Part shown: piece after piece, positions 41,898 to 50,726 of the stretch
How positions within the stretch are numbered: position 1 is the stretch's first letter
Layout: every line of letters starts with the position of its first letter
Origin: Nitratireductor soli
Lineage (GTDB): Bacteria > Pseudomonadota > Alphaproteobacteria > Rhizobiales > Rhizobiaceae
Length of the DNA: 64,000 bases
Assembly: GCF_001050155.1 (NCBI RefSeq)
Contig: NZ_LFVY01000007.1
Span: 62,001-126,000, forward strand
Direction of reading: 5' to 3'
The notes under the pieces: model-generated
What the model was told of the DNA's origin: nothing
What the model saw: only the letters and a program-made list of their open reading frames with translations
Database searches by the model: none
Position numbers and translations under genes: made by a program

Positions 41898-43247
41898 TCA
41901 CCTGGCCGAGAGACCGGCTTCCAGCCCTTCGGCGATGGTTGCCACATCCGCGGAGGTCAGGATGAGTGGCGGCGACAGGATGATGTTCGAGCCCGAGACG
42001 CGCAGCATGACGCCGGCCTCATAGGCGGCATCGGCGACGCGCGCCATGGTCGGCTTGTCGGCGGGCGTCTTCGTGGCGCGATCGCCGACAAGTTCGAGGG
42101 CGGCCATCAAACCCTGGCTGCGCACGTCGCCGATGATGTCATGCCTGGCTTTCAGCGCCGCCAGCGCCGTGGCCAGTTCCATGCCGCGGGCGGCGGCGTT
42201 TTCATGCAGCTTGAGGCGGCGGGTCTCGGCGAGTGCGGCAAGGCCGGCGGCGCAGCCGACCGGGTGGCCGGAATAGGTGTAGCCGTGGCCGATGGAACCG
42301 AAGCTCGACTTGTCGCTTTCGAAGACCTCGGCCATCGTCTCGCCGATCATGGTCGCGCCAAGCGGGAAATAGCCCGATGTGATGGCCTTGGCGAGCGTCA
42401 TCATGTCGGGCTTGACGCCCCACAGCCGGGCGCCGGACCAGGCGCCGGTGCGGCCGAAACCGGTCACCACCTCGTCGGAGATGAGCAGGATGCCGTGCCG
42501 GTCGCAGATGGCGCGCACGCGCTGCATGAAGCTTTCATGCGGGACGATGACGCCGCCGGCGCCAAGCACCGGTTCCATGATGAAGGCGGCGATGGTGTCG
42601 GCGCCCTGGAAGGCGATCTCGTCTTCCAGCGCGCGGGCGCACAGTTCTGCCAGGCGCGCGGGGTCTGTCTCGTCGAAGGGATTGCGGTAGGTCCAGGGTG
42701 CGGGAATGTGAAACACCCCCGGCAGGAGCGGCTCGTAATTGCGCCGGAAATTGGCGTTGCCGTTGACCGAGGCGGCGCCGAAATGGGTGCCATGATAGCC
42801 CTTCTTCAGGGCGATGAACTTGGTGCGGTCGGCCTCGCCCTTGATCTTCCAGTATTGCCGGGCGAGGCGCAGGGCGGTCTCGACCGAATCCGAGCCGCCG
42901 GAGGTGAAGAAGGCGCGCGCCATGCCCTCGGGCCGGAACCAGTCGACCAGCTCATAGGCGAGCTCGATCGACGGGGCGGTCGAGGTGCCACGGAAGCCGG
43001 AATAGTAGGGCAGCATGTCGAGTTGTTCGGCCATTGCCTGTTTGATCGGCGCTGAGCTGTAGCCGAGGTTGACGTTCCACAATCCGCCGACCGCATCGAG
43101 CGTGGTGCGGCCGTCGAGGTCGGTGACGTGGACGCCTTCGCCCTTGATGATGACTTTCGGCGCATTGGCGCGCATTTCGGCGGGATGCGCCATCGGATGC
43201 CAGATCGGCTTTCCGTTGTTCTCGATGAGGAAATTCATGTCGCGCAT
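41898..43247 (-). CDS. Class III (omega-type) PLP-dependent aminotransferase
   Basis: A 449-residue aminotransferase of the beta-alanine-pyruvate/omega-amino acid group. The PLP Lys287 is in LAKAITSGYFPLGA, the ring-nitrogen Asp258 in LISDEVVTGFGRTG, and the phosphate-binding SGGSDSVETAL lies near 117-126. It moves an amino group from a terminal amine, omega-amino acid or amino alcohol to pyruvate or another keto acid. The start at 43247 is the first of two close ATGs. It ends an operon with IclR, Tm-1-like and HAD genes, 19 bases after the HAD stop. It parallels the second aminotransferase at 50723 in the divergent operon. Confidence 0.9.
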   Translation of the reverse strand: MRDMNFLIENNGKPIWHPMAHPAEMRANAPKVIIKGEGVHVTDLDGRTTLDAVGGLWNVNLGYSSAPIKQAMAEQLDMLPYYSGFRGTSTAPSIELAYELVDWFRPEGMARAFFTSGGSDSVETALRLARQYWKIKGEADRTKFIALKKGYHGTHFGAASVNGNANFRRNYEPLLPGVFHIPAPWTYRNPFDETDPARLAELCARALEDEIAFQGADTIAAFIMEPVLGAGGVIVPHESFMQRVRAICDRHGILLISDEVVTGFGRTGAWSGARLWGVKPDMMTLAKAITSGYFPLGATMIGETMAEVFESDKSSFGSIGHGYTYSGHPVGCAAGLAALAETRRLKLHENAAARGMELATALAALKARHDIIGDVRSQGLMAALELVGDRATKTPADKPTMARVADAAYEAGVMLRVSGSNIILSPPLILTSADVATIAEGLEAGLSAR

Positions 43248-43266
43248 GGCGGGTCCGTCCTGATGG

Positions 43267-43932
43267 TCAATTGAGGGGCAGGCCGAAATGCGCAAGCGCC
43301 TCGGCATAGGATTGTCCGGGAGCCCGGACGTCGAAATGGGTGGTGCGCATGCCGAACGCCGCCGCACCGTCGATGTTGCGTTTCTGGTCGTCGACGAAGA
43401 CGCACGCCTCCGCCGGTAGCGACAAGGCGGCGGTGACCGCCTGGTAGGCGCGCGGGGCCGGCTTGAGAATGCCGGTGTGGGTGGCGTCGACGATGACGTC
43501 GAATTGCGCCAGGAACGGCAGCCTGCCGCGAAACCCGGCGCCGTAGAACAGATCCAGCTCGTTCGACAGGATGGCAAGCCTGAAGCCGGCGCGCCTGACC
43601 TGGCCGATCGCCTGCAAGGCCTCCGGACGGATCGCCGCTTGCGCGTCGGCGCCGCGCGCCCTTTGCACGAAGGTTTCCATGCGCTGCCAATCCTCGCCGA
43701 CCAGCCGGCCGACCTCGCGCGTGCGGGTCAGCCAGTAGTCGCGCTCGCTCAATTCATCGCGCTGCATGGCGCTCCACAGCGGGTCTGTTTCCGGGTCGAA
43801 CGGACCGCGCCAGGTGAGCGTGCCGGGTGCAAGACCGAGCGCCGCCTCCGTGACCGGGTGCGTCTCGAACAGTGTTTTCGTGACGACGCCGCCGAAATCG
43901 AGAACCAGCGCCGATGCGCGCACAAGGCTCAT
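43267..43932 (-). CDS. HAD-superfamily hydrolase (phosphatase-like)
   Basis: A 221-residue HAD protein. Motif I is LVLDFGGVVTKTLFET (nucleophile Asp), motif II ILSNELD, motif III the Lys in ILKPAPRAYQAV, and motif IV VFVDDQKRNIDGA. This is the layout of small-molecule phosphatases and haloacid dehalogenase-like enzymes. It overlaps the Tm-1-like stop as ATGA, so the two gene products are made together. An ATP-binding partner next to a phosphatase suggests a phosphorylated intermediate in this pathway, which is inference. Confidence 0.85.
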   Translation of the reverse strand: MSLVRASALVLDFGGVVTKTLFETHPVTEAALGLAPGTLTWRGPFDPETDPLWSAMQRDELSERDYWLTRTREVGRLVGEDWQRMETFVQRARGADAQAAIRPEALQAIGQVRRAGFRLAILSNELDLFYGAGFRGRLPFLAQFDVIVDATHTGILKPAPRAYQAVTAALSLPAEACVFVDDQKRNIDGAAAFGMRTTHFDVRAPGQSYAEALAHFGLPLN

Positions 43933-45197
43933 GCGACCACCACGGTTTCGGGTTGACCGGCTGGCACGAGGCCGCGCGCCACCCAATCGTCGAAGATCGC
44001 CAGCACCGTTGCAACGAAGGTGGGACTGTTGATGTGCGCGTCTATCTCATGGAGTGTCGCCGGCGCACGCACCGCGCCGCGCATTTCGTCGACGAAGGCG
44101 GCAAGCCCTTGTGCATCGTGCAGCGGCTCGCCCGCCTGGTCCCATTGCTGGATGCCGCCGGCCGGCAGGACAAAGGCGACCGGCCCCTTGGCCAACGCCA
44201 GCTTGTCGCCGATGGCGCGGGCAATGCGACGGCGGTCTTCCGGACCGGTGGTGACCGAGGCCAGCAGGCGGTTGTGGGCATGATAGGGGCGGTCGGAGAA
44301 TCGCTCCGGCGTCGGCTGCCAGGTGGGGAAGTCGACCATGTCGATGGCGCCCGGCGCGACGATCTGCGGAATGCCGGCGCGGCCGGCATTCTCCAGCCGG
44401 TCGGGACCGGAATTGACCACCGAACCGTTCATATGGTTGGCCAGTTCCTGCAGGCTGAAATCCATGACGGCGGCGAAACCGCCCTGCGCGGCCATCGATT
44501 CCATCGCTCGTCCGCCCATGCCGGTGGTGTGGAAGACCACCACTTCATAACCGCGACTTTCGAGTTCCGGCCTGAGTGCCACCATGTAGCTGAGGCAGCT
44601 TTTGCCGAGCGAGCTCATGGCGACGACCGGCCGTTGCCGAATGACGGGCGTGGCGAGCCTGGCCGCGCCGACGACCGCGCCGCAGGCTTGCGACAGCACG
44701 GAGACGCAGGCGCTGTTGAGCCCGTAAAGGCCGCCGGCCCAGAGGATCATCATCAGGTCGGCGGCGACCCGCTCGGGTGGCAGCAGATGCGAATAGGCGA
44801 TGGTCGAGACGATGAATTTGGGCACGCCGATGGGCAGCGCCTGCGCCACGTCGAGCGCTAGATCGGTGCCCATCGTGCCGCCCAGGGCGATCATGCCGTC
44901 GATCGCGCCATCGCGATGCAGCCTGGCTGCAAGGCCGGCCGCTCCCCGGGCCATCAGAACCATGGCGCTGTTTTCGTCGCCGCTTGCGGCAATGGCGGCA
45001 ATGGTGGTGCCGGCAGCGGCGGCAACGGCATGCTTGTCATGGTCCGCGCGGTAGGGCGGGTCGCCCAGAATGCTGACGTCGAGCAGAATAGGCACGCCGC
45101 CCGCCTCGGCGATGCGGTCGCGCATGAAGGTCAGTTCCTCGGCCTTGGTGTCGCCGGTGCCGATCACCAGGATGCGGGGGGCATTCGTCGCCATCAT
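43929..45197 (-). CDS. Tm-1-like ATP-binding domain protein (UPF0261 family)
   Basis: A 422-residue protein of the Tm-1/UPF0261 family, known from the tomato virus-resistance protein Tm-1 and from many bacterial catabolic clusters of unsolved function. Typical parts are the start RILVIGTGDTKAEELTFMRD, the MIALGGTMGTDLALDV loop and VVFHTTGMGGRAMESMAAQG. Many bacterial members sit beside a TIM-barrel phosphoenolpyruvate hydrolase-like protein; that partner is absent here and a HAD phosphatase takes its place. It is flanked by ATGA overlaps with the IclR gene and the HAD gene. Confidence 0.87.
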   Translation of the reverse strand: MMATNAPRILVIGTGDTKAEELTFMRDRIAEAGGVPILLDVSILGDPPYRADHDKHAVAAAAGTTIAAIAASGDENSAMVLMARGAAGLAARLHRDGAIDGMIALGGTMGTDLALDVAQALPIGVPKFIVSTIAYSHLLPPERVAADLMMILWAGGLYGLNSACVSVLSQACGAVVGAARLATPVIRQRPVVAMSSLGKSCLSYMVALRPELESRGYEVVVFHTTGMGGRAMESMAAQGGFAAVMDFSLQELANHMNGSVVNSGPDRLENAGRAGIPQIVAPGAIDMVDFPTWQPTPERFSDRPYHAHNRLLASVTTGPEDRRRIARAIGDKLALAKGPVAFVLPAGGIQQWDQAGEPLHDAQGLAAFVDEMRGAVRAPATLHEIDAHINSPTFVATVLAIFDDWVARGLVPAGQPETVVVA

Positions 45198-45967
45198 GAT
45201 GCGCGCTCCAGAGCCGCGGCGACGGGCTCGCCACTAAGGCGCGCCGATATTTCGCGCGCGGCGTCAATGGCGGCGCGGCCGTGCGCCTCGGCGATGGTGT
45301 CGTCGATGCGCGACAGCGGCGAGGCGATGGCCAGGGTGCCGATGGCGCAGCCATCGACGCCGAGGATCGGCGCGGCGACGCTGGAGACGCCCTCCTCATA
45401 GCCCTGGTCGCTACGCGAATAGCCGCGCGCGGCGGCAGCCTGCACGGCGGTCATCAACGCGTCGGGCGCGGTCACGGTGTAAGGGGTGAAGGCCGCCATG
45501 GCTCGGCGCATGCAGGCTTCCATCACGGTGGGACGCGAGAAGGCGAGGAAGGCGATGCCCGACGCCGTGCCGTGCAGCGGCAGCAATTGGCCGACATCGA
45601 CGTTGACGCGGTTGGCGCGCGCCGACAGCTCGACATGGACCGTTGCCAGCGCGCCGGCGCTGTATTCGGAGACATGGATGGTTTCGCCGGTCTCCTGGGC
45701 AAGGCCGCGCGCCACGGGGACGGTGACCTTGAGAAACGGGAAATGCATCTCGCGGATGCGCGCCAGGCGCGACAGGCCGGCGCCGAGCCGGTAGCGGCGG
45801 CTTTCGGCGTCCTGCTCGACCATGCCGCCTGTGGCAAGCGAAACGAGAAGGCGGCGCGTCGTGGCCTTGTCGAAGGCAGCCTTGCGGGCCAGCTCCGAAA
45901 GCCCGTGCTCGGGCTCCTCGGCGGTGAACAGTTCCAGCAGGAAAATGGCCTTGCCAACAGTTCCCAT
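45194..45967 (-). CDS. IclR-family transcriptional regulator
   Basis: A 257-residue regulator. The winged helix (about 1-62) starts right at the N-terminus (TVGKAIFLLELF, GLSELARKAAFDKATTRRLL), and the effector domain contains the family motif SDQGYEEGVSSVAAPILGVD. It is the first gene of the operon IclR, Tm-1-like, HAD, aminotransferase, and is divergent from the tripartite tricarboxylate transporter. It likely controls both directions, with the perfect repeat GTTCA-N5-TGAAC at 46056-46070 as a candidate site. The effector is unknown. Confidence 0.88.
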   Translation of the reverse strand: MGTVGKAIFLLELFTAEEPEHGLSELARKAAFDKATTRRLLVSLATGGMVEQDAESRRYRLGAGLSRLARIREMHFPFLKVTVPVARGLAQETGETIHVSEYSAGALATVHVELSARANRVNVDVGQLLPLHGTASGIAFLAFSRPTVMEACMRRAMAAFTPYTVTAPDALMTAVQAAAARGYSRSDQGYEEGVSSVAAPILGVDGCAIGTLAIASPLSRIDDTIAEAHGRAAIDAAREISARLSGEPVAAALERAS

Positions 45968-46055
45968 CGATCAGCAGCCTCCTCCAAAAATGCTTCACGT
46001 GTGAATTAACTTGACAGGAAGCAGGGCGGTTTGCAAGTCTATATGTAAAACATGA

Positions 46056-46070
46056 GTTCAAATAATGAAC
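46056..46070. promoter_or_regulatory. Candidate IclR operator
   Basis: GTTCAAATAATGAAC is a perfect 5-base inverted repeat with a 5-base AT spacer, in the AT-rich 150-base gap between the divergent iclR and tctC genes. A TTGACA hexamer lies upstream at 46011-46016 on the plus strand, but without a well-spaced -10. Assignment to IclR is by position only. Confidence 0.42.
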
Positions 46071-46121
46071 CGACAAGGGAATGAGCGCTGCCTGTTGGCA
46101 GCCCACGGAGGAGATCGACGC

Positions 46122-47063
46122 ATGCGCAAGCTCTTACCGCTCTTAGCCAGCACGGCGATGCTGGCAGCAAGCCTCGCAATGCCGGCCATGGCCGAGTATC
46201 CCGAACGGCCGGTGACGTTCATCGTGCCCTGGCCTCCCGGAGACCTGGAAGACCAGCTCACCCGTATCATCGCCGAAGAGATGATCGCCGAGACGGGCGT
46301 GCCGGCCAAGGTGGTCAACCGGCCGGGCGGCGGCGCGGTAGAGGGTGCCACGGCGGTGGCCGGCTCCGATCCCGACGGCTATACGGTCGGCTCCCTGGTG
46401 ATCGACGTGCCGACCATGCACATCATTCGCGGCAACGCCGCCTATGGCCGGGAGGATTTCGAGCCGGTCGGCATCTTCATGACCTATCCGTTCGCGCTCG
46501 TCGCGTTGAAGGACGCGCCCTACGACACGATGGCCGAGCTTGCCGAACACGCCAAGGCGAACCCGGTCAAGCTTGGTCATTTCGGCTACGACCTGGTGCC
46601 GACCATGGCGACCTTCGTCGCGGCGAAGAAGCTGGGCTTCAGTTTCGGCTCCGACGCAGCGTTCGACATGCTCGACTGCGGCACGCTGAAGAATGGCGAT
46701 GTCGACGTGATGAACACGACCATGGCGACGGTGCTGAGCTGCCTCGAGGAGGTGAAGGCGATCGCCGCCTATACGGACGAGCCTTTGTCGATCCTGCCCG
46801 ATGCGGGCCTTCTGTCGGAACAGGTGCCGGGTCTCGACATCACGCTGTGGAACGGCCTGTTCGTGCCCAAGGGCACGCCGCAGGCGGTGAAGGACAAGCT
46901 CGCGGCGATCGCCCGGAAAGCCGTCATGTCCGACAAGGCGCAGGCGATCGCCAAGGCGACCGGCGCAGGCGTCTACTGGATGGGCGCCGAGGAGGCGGCC
47001 AGGCGCATCGACAAGGATTATGCCGATGCCGAAGCGCTGGTGAAGGCGCTCGACGCACAATGA
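46122..47063 (+). CDS. Tripartite tricarboxylate transporter substrate-binding protein (TctC/Bug family)
   Basis: A 313-residue periplasmic binding protein with a signal peptide (MRKLLPLLASTAMLAASLAM, cleavage after PAMA). The mature start EYPERPVTFIVPWPPGDLED and the loop VVNRPGGGAVEGATAVAGSD are typical of Bug proteins. The ATG at 46122 follows CGGAGGAGATCGACGC. Bug-family ligands are usually carboxylates, but amino acids and aromatic acids are also known. It begins the operon tctC, tctB, tctA, aldehyde dehydrogenase, aminotransferase. A strong hairpin separates it from tctB. Confidence 0.88.
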   Translation: MRKLLPLLASTAMLAASLAMPAMAEYPERPVTFIVPWPPGDLEDQLTRIIAEEMIAETGVPAKVVNRPGGGAVEGATAVAGSDPDGYTVGSLVIDVPTMHIIRGNAAYGREDFEPVGIFMTYPFALVALKDAPYDTMAELAEHAKANPVKLGHFGYDLVPTMATFVAAKKLGFSFGSDAAFDMLDCGTLKNGDVDVMNTTMATVLSCLEEVKAIAAYTDEPLSILPDAGLLSEQVPGLDITLWNGLFVPKGTPQAVKDKLAAIARKAVMSDKAQAIAKATGAGVYWMGAEEAARRIDKDYADAEALVKALDAQ

Positions 47064-47073
47064 ACGACACCCG

Positions 47074-47096
47074 GCGCGCCCGGCTGCCGGGAGCGC
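47074..47096 (+). terminator. Hairpin between tctC-like and tctB-like genes
   Basis: GCGCGCCCGG-CTG-CCGGGAGCGC folds into nine pairs with one mismatch and a three-base loop, 11 bases after the binding-protein stop. There is no T-run. As in the Liv operon at 30849, it probably lets the binding protein be made in excess over the membrane subunits. Confidence 0.5.
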
Positions 47097-47133
47097 TGCC
47101 ATTGCCGCCTTTCGCCCATTGGAGCTTGCCCGC

Positions 47134-47733
47134 ATGACGCATAGCGGACCGCCCGGAGCCGAACAGGAGTTCACCGAACAGGACTTCACCGTTCACGACG
47201 CTGAAGACGACATCCCCGCCGAGGCCGAGGGGCTTGCCGGGACGCTGCTTCTGGCGGTGACGCTGGTCCTGATCGTGCTGGCGCCGTTCGCCACCCGGTC
47301 GCAGCCGGCCGACAAGGCCTGGTTCCTGGCGCCGATCAACTGGCCGCTGCTGGCGCTCGGCATGGCGGCCCTGGCCGGCGGCATCATGGCATGGCGGTTC
47401 GTTGCCGATTGGCGCGCCGGCGGTGCGGCGTTCCGCAGCCGGGCGCTGTGGGCGCTAGGCGGCTTTCGCGGGGCGCTCGAATACAGTCTCTACTTCTGCC
47501 TTTATCTGCTCGGTGTCGCCTGGCTGGGGTTTGCCATCGCCACACTGGTGTTCCTGCAGTTCATCGTCTGGCGGTCGGGCCTGCGCGGCGCGCGCTGGGT
47601 GGTGACTGCTCTGCTGGTGACGGTCGCCATTGTCGTCGTCTTCCGGCTGGGCATCGGGCTGTGGTTTCCGCTGTCGCCGCTGCTCAAGCTTTTTCCAGGC
47701 TGGGTCGGCAACATGCTGGGCGGGGTGCTGTGA
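47134..47733 (+). CDS. Tripartite tricarboxylate transporter small membrane subunit (TctB family)
   Basis: A 199-residue membrane protein with an acidic cytoplasmic N-terminus and four hydrophobic helices (GTLLLAVTLVLIVLAPF, INWPLLALGMAALAGGIM, and two in the second half). It ends SPLLKLFPGWVGNMLGGVL, which leads into the partner subunit, as in many TctB proteins. The ATG at 47134 is preceded by TTGGAG; a TTG five codons earlier is less likely. It overlaps the tctA-like gene by one base (TGATG). Confidence 0.82.
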   Translation: MTHSGPPGAEQEFTEQDFTVHDAEDDIPAEAEGLAGTLLLAVTLVLIVLAPFATRSQPADKAWFLAPINWPLLALGMAALAGGIMAWRFVADWRAGGAAFRSRALWALGGFRGALEYSLYFCLYLLGVAWLGFAIATLVFLQFIVWRSGLRGARWVVTALLVTVAIVVVFRLGIGLWFPLSPLLKLFPGWVGNMLGGVL

Positions 47734-49238
47734 TGGACAGCATCCTGCTTGGACTGGAGCATATCGCCACCTGGCAGGTGATCCTGGCGCTGCTGTTCGG
47801 CGCGCTTTGCGGCATCGTCGTCGGCGCGGTGCCGGGGTTGGAGCCGGCGGGCGCCATGGCGATCCTGTTGCCGTTCAGCCTGCAGCTCGAGCCGCTGGCC
47901 GGCGTCATGCTGCTGCTCGGCGCCTATGGCGGGGCATGGTATGGCGGGGCCATCCCGGCGATCCTGATCCGCGTGCCGGGCACGCCGGTCAATGTGCTCA
48001 CGACCTATGACGGCTATCCGATGGCCAAGCGCGGCGAGGCGCATCGAGCGCTGTCGATCGCCTATTCCTCCTCCTTCATCGGCGGCACGGTGTCGGTGCT
48101 GGCGCTGATCTTCCTCGCTCCGTATCTCGCCAAGGTGGCCGAGCGCTTCGGCGCGCCGGAATACGCGATGGTCGCCGTGCTGGCGCTGGTCTCGGTGATC
48201 CTGGCGCATCAGCGCCACGTGGTGCCGGCGCTTCTGTCGCTCGGCCTCGGCCTGTTCCTCGGCACGGTCGGCTTCGAGCCGCTGTTCAACACGCAGCGCT
48301 TCACCTTCGGCCAGCAATGGCTGCTCGGCGGCGTGCCGATGGTGCCGGTGGTGATCGGCATGTTCGCCATGTCGCAGGCCTTCGTCCTGCTGGAGACCAG
48401 GACGCATCGGCCGGACGCCGGCGCGCTCGTCTACCGCAACCGCTTTCGCGGGCTGATGGAGGCGTTCCGCTTCCCGAAGACGCTGTCGCGCTCCTGTGGG
48501 CTCGGCCTGGTGATGGGCCTGCTGCCCGGCGTCGGCGAGTTCGGCGCGCAGTTCCTGTCCTATTCGCTGGCGCGGCGCTTTTCCAAGAAGCCCGAGGCGT
48601 TCGGCAAGGGGTCACCGGAGGGGCTGGTGGCGTCGGAAACCTCGATCAGCGCCTGCACCTCGACGGTGCTGGTGCCGCTCCTGTCGCTGGGCGTGCCGAC
48701 CGACCCGCTGATGGCGATGGTGCTGGCCGTGTTCATGATCCACAACATCATTCCCGGCCCGCAGCTTTTCGCCGAGCATCCGGAGTTCATCTCCGGGCTG
48801 TATATCTCGCTGCTGCTGCTCAACGTCTTCGTGCTGGTCTTCCTGCTGTTCGCGACGAAATACGTGGTCATGCTGTCGAAGATCAACCCGCGCATGATCG
48901 GCGCGACGATCCTCGTGCTCGCCCTGATCGGCACCTACACGCAGAACTACCGGCTGTCGGACGCGCTGATCACGGTCATCTTCGCCATCGTTGGACGCTT
49001 CTTCATCCGCAACGGCATTCCGGCCTTCCCGCTGGTGATCGGCCTGGTGCTCGGGCCGATGTTCGAAATGCGCATCATGCAGTCGCTGAGCCTGTCGAAC
49101 GGCGACCCGACGATCTTTCTGACCCGGCCCGTCGCGGCGACGCTTTTGGCGCTGGCCGTTGCCGGCGTGGCGCTGGGGGTTGTCTCGCACCGGCGCGACC
49201 GCGCCGCCGCCCACGGAACTGAAAAGGTGAAAGTCTAG
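47733..49238 (+). CDS. Tripartite tricarboxylate transporter large membrane subunit (TctA family)
   Basis: A 501-residue integral membrane protein with about twelve helices. The family signature ALCGIVVGAVPGLEPAGAMA is at about 24-43, and the second conserved region GLLPGVGEFGAQFLSYSLAR with ETSISACTSTVLVPLLSLGV is near 270-320. The second repeat motif normally contains GxxPGxG and is intact. It forms the ion-driven channel with TctB, fed by the periplasmic TctC. It is followed after three bases by the aldehyde dehydrogenase. Confidence 0.92.
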   Translation: MDSILLGLEHIATWQVILALLFGALCGIVVGAVPGLEPAGAMAILLPFSLQLEPLAGVMLLLGAYGGAWYGGAIPAILIRVPGTPVNVLTTYDGYPMAKRGEAHRALSIAYSSSFIGGTVSVLALIFLAPYLAKVAERFGAPEYAMVAVLALVSVILAHQRHVVPALLSLGLGLFLGTVGFEPLFNTQRFTFGQQWLLGGVPMVPVVIGMFAMSQAFVLLETRTHRPDAGALVYRNRFRGLMEAFRFPKTLSRSCGLGLVMGLLPGVGEFGAQFLSYSLARRFSKKPEAFGKGSPEGLVASETSISACTSTVLVPLLSLGVPTDPLMAMVLAVFMIHNIIPGPQLFAEHPEFISGLYISLLLLNVFVLVFLLFATKYVVMLSKINPRMIGATILVLALIGTYTQNYRLSDALITVIFAIVGRFFIRNGIPAFPLVIGLVLGPMFEMRIMQSLSLSNGDPTIFLTRPVAATLLALAVAGVALGVVSHRRDRAAAHGTEKVKV

Positions 49239-49241
49239 ACC

Positions 49242-50726
49242 ATGCTGCAGGAACAGATCGACCAGTTGCGCGCCATGCCCGTTCCGCCGCGGCAGCTCTT
49301 CATCGACGGACGGCATGAGCCGGCGTCGTCCGGCGCGGTGCTCGACGTGGTTTCGCCGATCAATGGCACGGTGCTGACGACAATCGCCGATGGCGCCGCC
49401 GCCGACATCGACCGCGCGGTGGCCGTAGCGCGCCGCGCCTTCGAGGTCGATGGCTGGTCGCGCGCCGCACCCGCCATGCGCAAGAAGGTGCTGTTGAAAT
49501 TCGCCGAGCTGATCGAGAAACATGCGCTGGAGCTGGCGGTGCTCGGCGTGCGCGACAACGGCACGGAAATCTCCATGGCGCTGAAGGCGGAGCCGGGCAG
49601 CGCAGCGGGCACCTTTCGCTACTATGCCGAGGCGATCGACAAGGTTTACGGCGAGATCGCCCCGACGGCGGACAATGTGCTCGGGCTCGTCCATCGCGAG
49701 CCGCTCGGCGTGGTCGGCGTGATCGTGCCGTGGAATTTTCCGCTGATGATCGGCGCGTGGAAGATCGCGCCGGCACTGGCCGCCGGCAACACCGTGGTGG
49801 TCAAGCCGCCGGAGGCCGCATCGCTGGCGCTGCTGCGGCTGGCCGAGCTGGCGTCGGAGGCCGGCCTTCCCGACGGCGTGCTGAACGTCGTCACCGGGCG
49901 TGGTGCCGTGGCCGGCGAGGCGCTCGGCCTGCACATGGATGTCGACGTGCTCGCCTTCACCGGCTCGGGCGCGACGGGCCGCCGGCTGCTTGAATACGCG
50001 GCGCGCTCAAACCTGAAGCGCATCTATCTGGAACTTGGCGGCAAATCGCCCAACATCGTCTTCGCCGACGCACCCGATCTGGACCAGGCGGCGAAAGTGT
50101 CGGCCAGCGGCATCTTTCGCAATTCGGGCCAGGTCTGCGTCGCCGGCTCGCGGCTCCTGGTGCAGTCGTCCGTCTATGACAGTTTCATGGATGCGCTGTT
50201 GTCCGTCACGGGCAAGCTCAAAGTCGGCGATCCGCTCGATGTGGCGAGCGATATCGGCGCGGTGGCGAGCGCCGAGCAGCTCGAGAAGAATCTCGGCTTT
50301 GTCGAGACCGCTGAAAGAGAGGGTGCCGAGCGCCTGGCCGGCGGGGGGCGGCTCCTCGCCGAAACCGGCGGCAGCTACATGGCGCCGACCGTGTTTGCCG
50401 GCGTGACGCCGGACATGACGCTGGCGCGTGAGGAGGTGTTCGGCCCTGTCCTTGCCGTAAGCCGCTTCGAGACTGAAGAGGAAGCGGTCAAGCTCGCCAA
50501 TTCGACTGTCTACGGGCTTGCCTCGGCCGTCTGGACCTCGAACCTCTCCACCGCGCATCGCATGGTGCGCGCCATCCGCGCCGGTGTTGTCCACGTCAAC
50601 ACCTATGGCGGGGCCGACATCACCGTTCCGCTCGGCGGCTTCAAGCAATCCGGCTTCGGGCGCGACAAATCCCTGCATGCGCTGGCCGAATATTCCGACC
50701 TCAAGACCGCATGGATCGCCCTATGA
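49242..50726 (+). CDS. Aldehyde dehydrogenase (NAD(P)+), PuuC-like
   Basis: A 494-residue aldehyde dehydrogenase. Glu264 (YLELGGKSPN) and Cys299 (NSGQVCVAGSRLL) form the active site, and IVPWNFPLMIGAWKIAPALA is the cofactor-binding region. The overall type is that of gamma-glutamyl-aminobutyraldehyde, phenylacetaldehyde or betaine aldehyde dehydrogenases. Its ATGA overlap with the aminotransferase suggests a pair in which one removes the amino group and the other oxidises the aldehyde. The substrate is inferred only as an amino aldehyde or semialdehyde. Confidence 0.9.
   Translation: MLQEQIDQLRAMPVPPRQLFIDGRHEPASSGAVLDVVSPINGTVLTTIADGAAADIDRAVAVARRAFEVDGWSRAAPAMRKKVLLKFAELIEKHALELAVLGVRDNGTEISMALKAEPGSAAGTFRYYAEAIDKVYGEIAPTADNVLGLVHREPLGVVGVIVPWNFPLMIGAWKIAPALAAGNTVVVKPPEAASLALLRLAELASEAGLPDGVLNVVTGRGAVAGEALGLHMDVDVLAFTGSGATGRRLLEYAARSNLKRIYLELGGKSPNIVFADAPDLDQAAKVSASGIFRNSGQVCVAGSRLLVQSSVYDSFMDALLSVTGKLKVGDPLDVASDIGAVASAEQLEKNLGFVETAEREGAERLAGGGRLLAETGGSYMAPTVFAGVTPDMTLAREEVFGPVLAVSRFETEEEAVKLANSTVYGLASAVWTSNLSTAHRMVRAIRAGVVHVNTYGGADITVPLGGFKQSGFGRDKSLHALAEYSDLKTAWIAL

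Noticed and set aside
45996-46016. ATTAACTTGACA upstream of iclR, resembling the left half of the putative HpaR operator
   Set aside because: Only the left arm matches; the GTTAAT arm is missing, so there is no palindrome. It overlaps a TTGACA hexamer, which explains the likeness.
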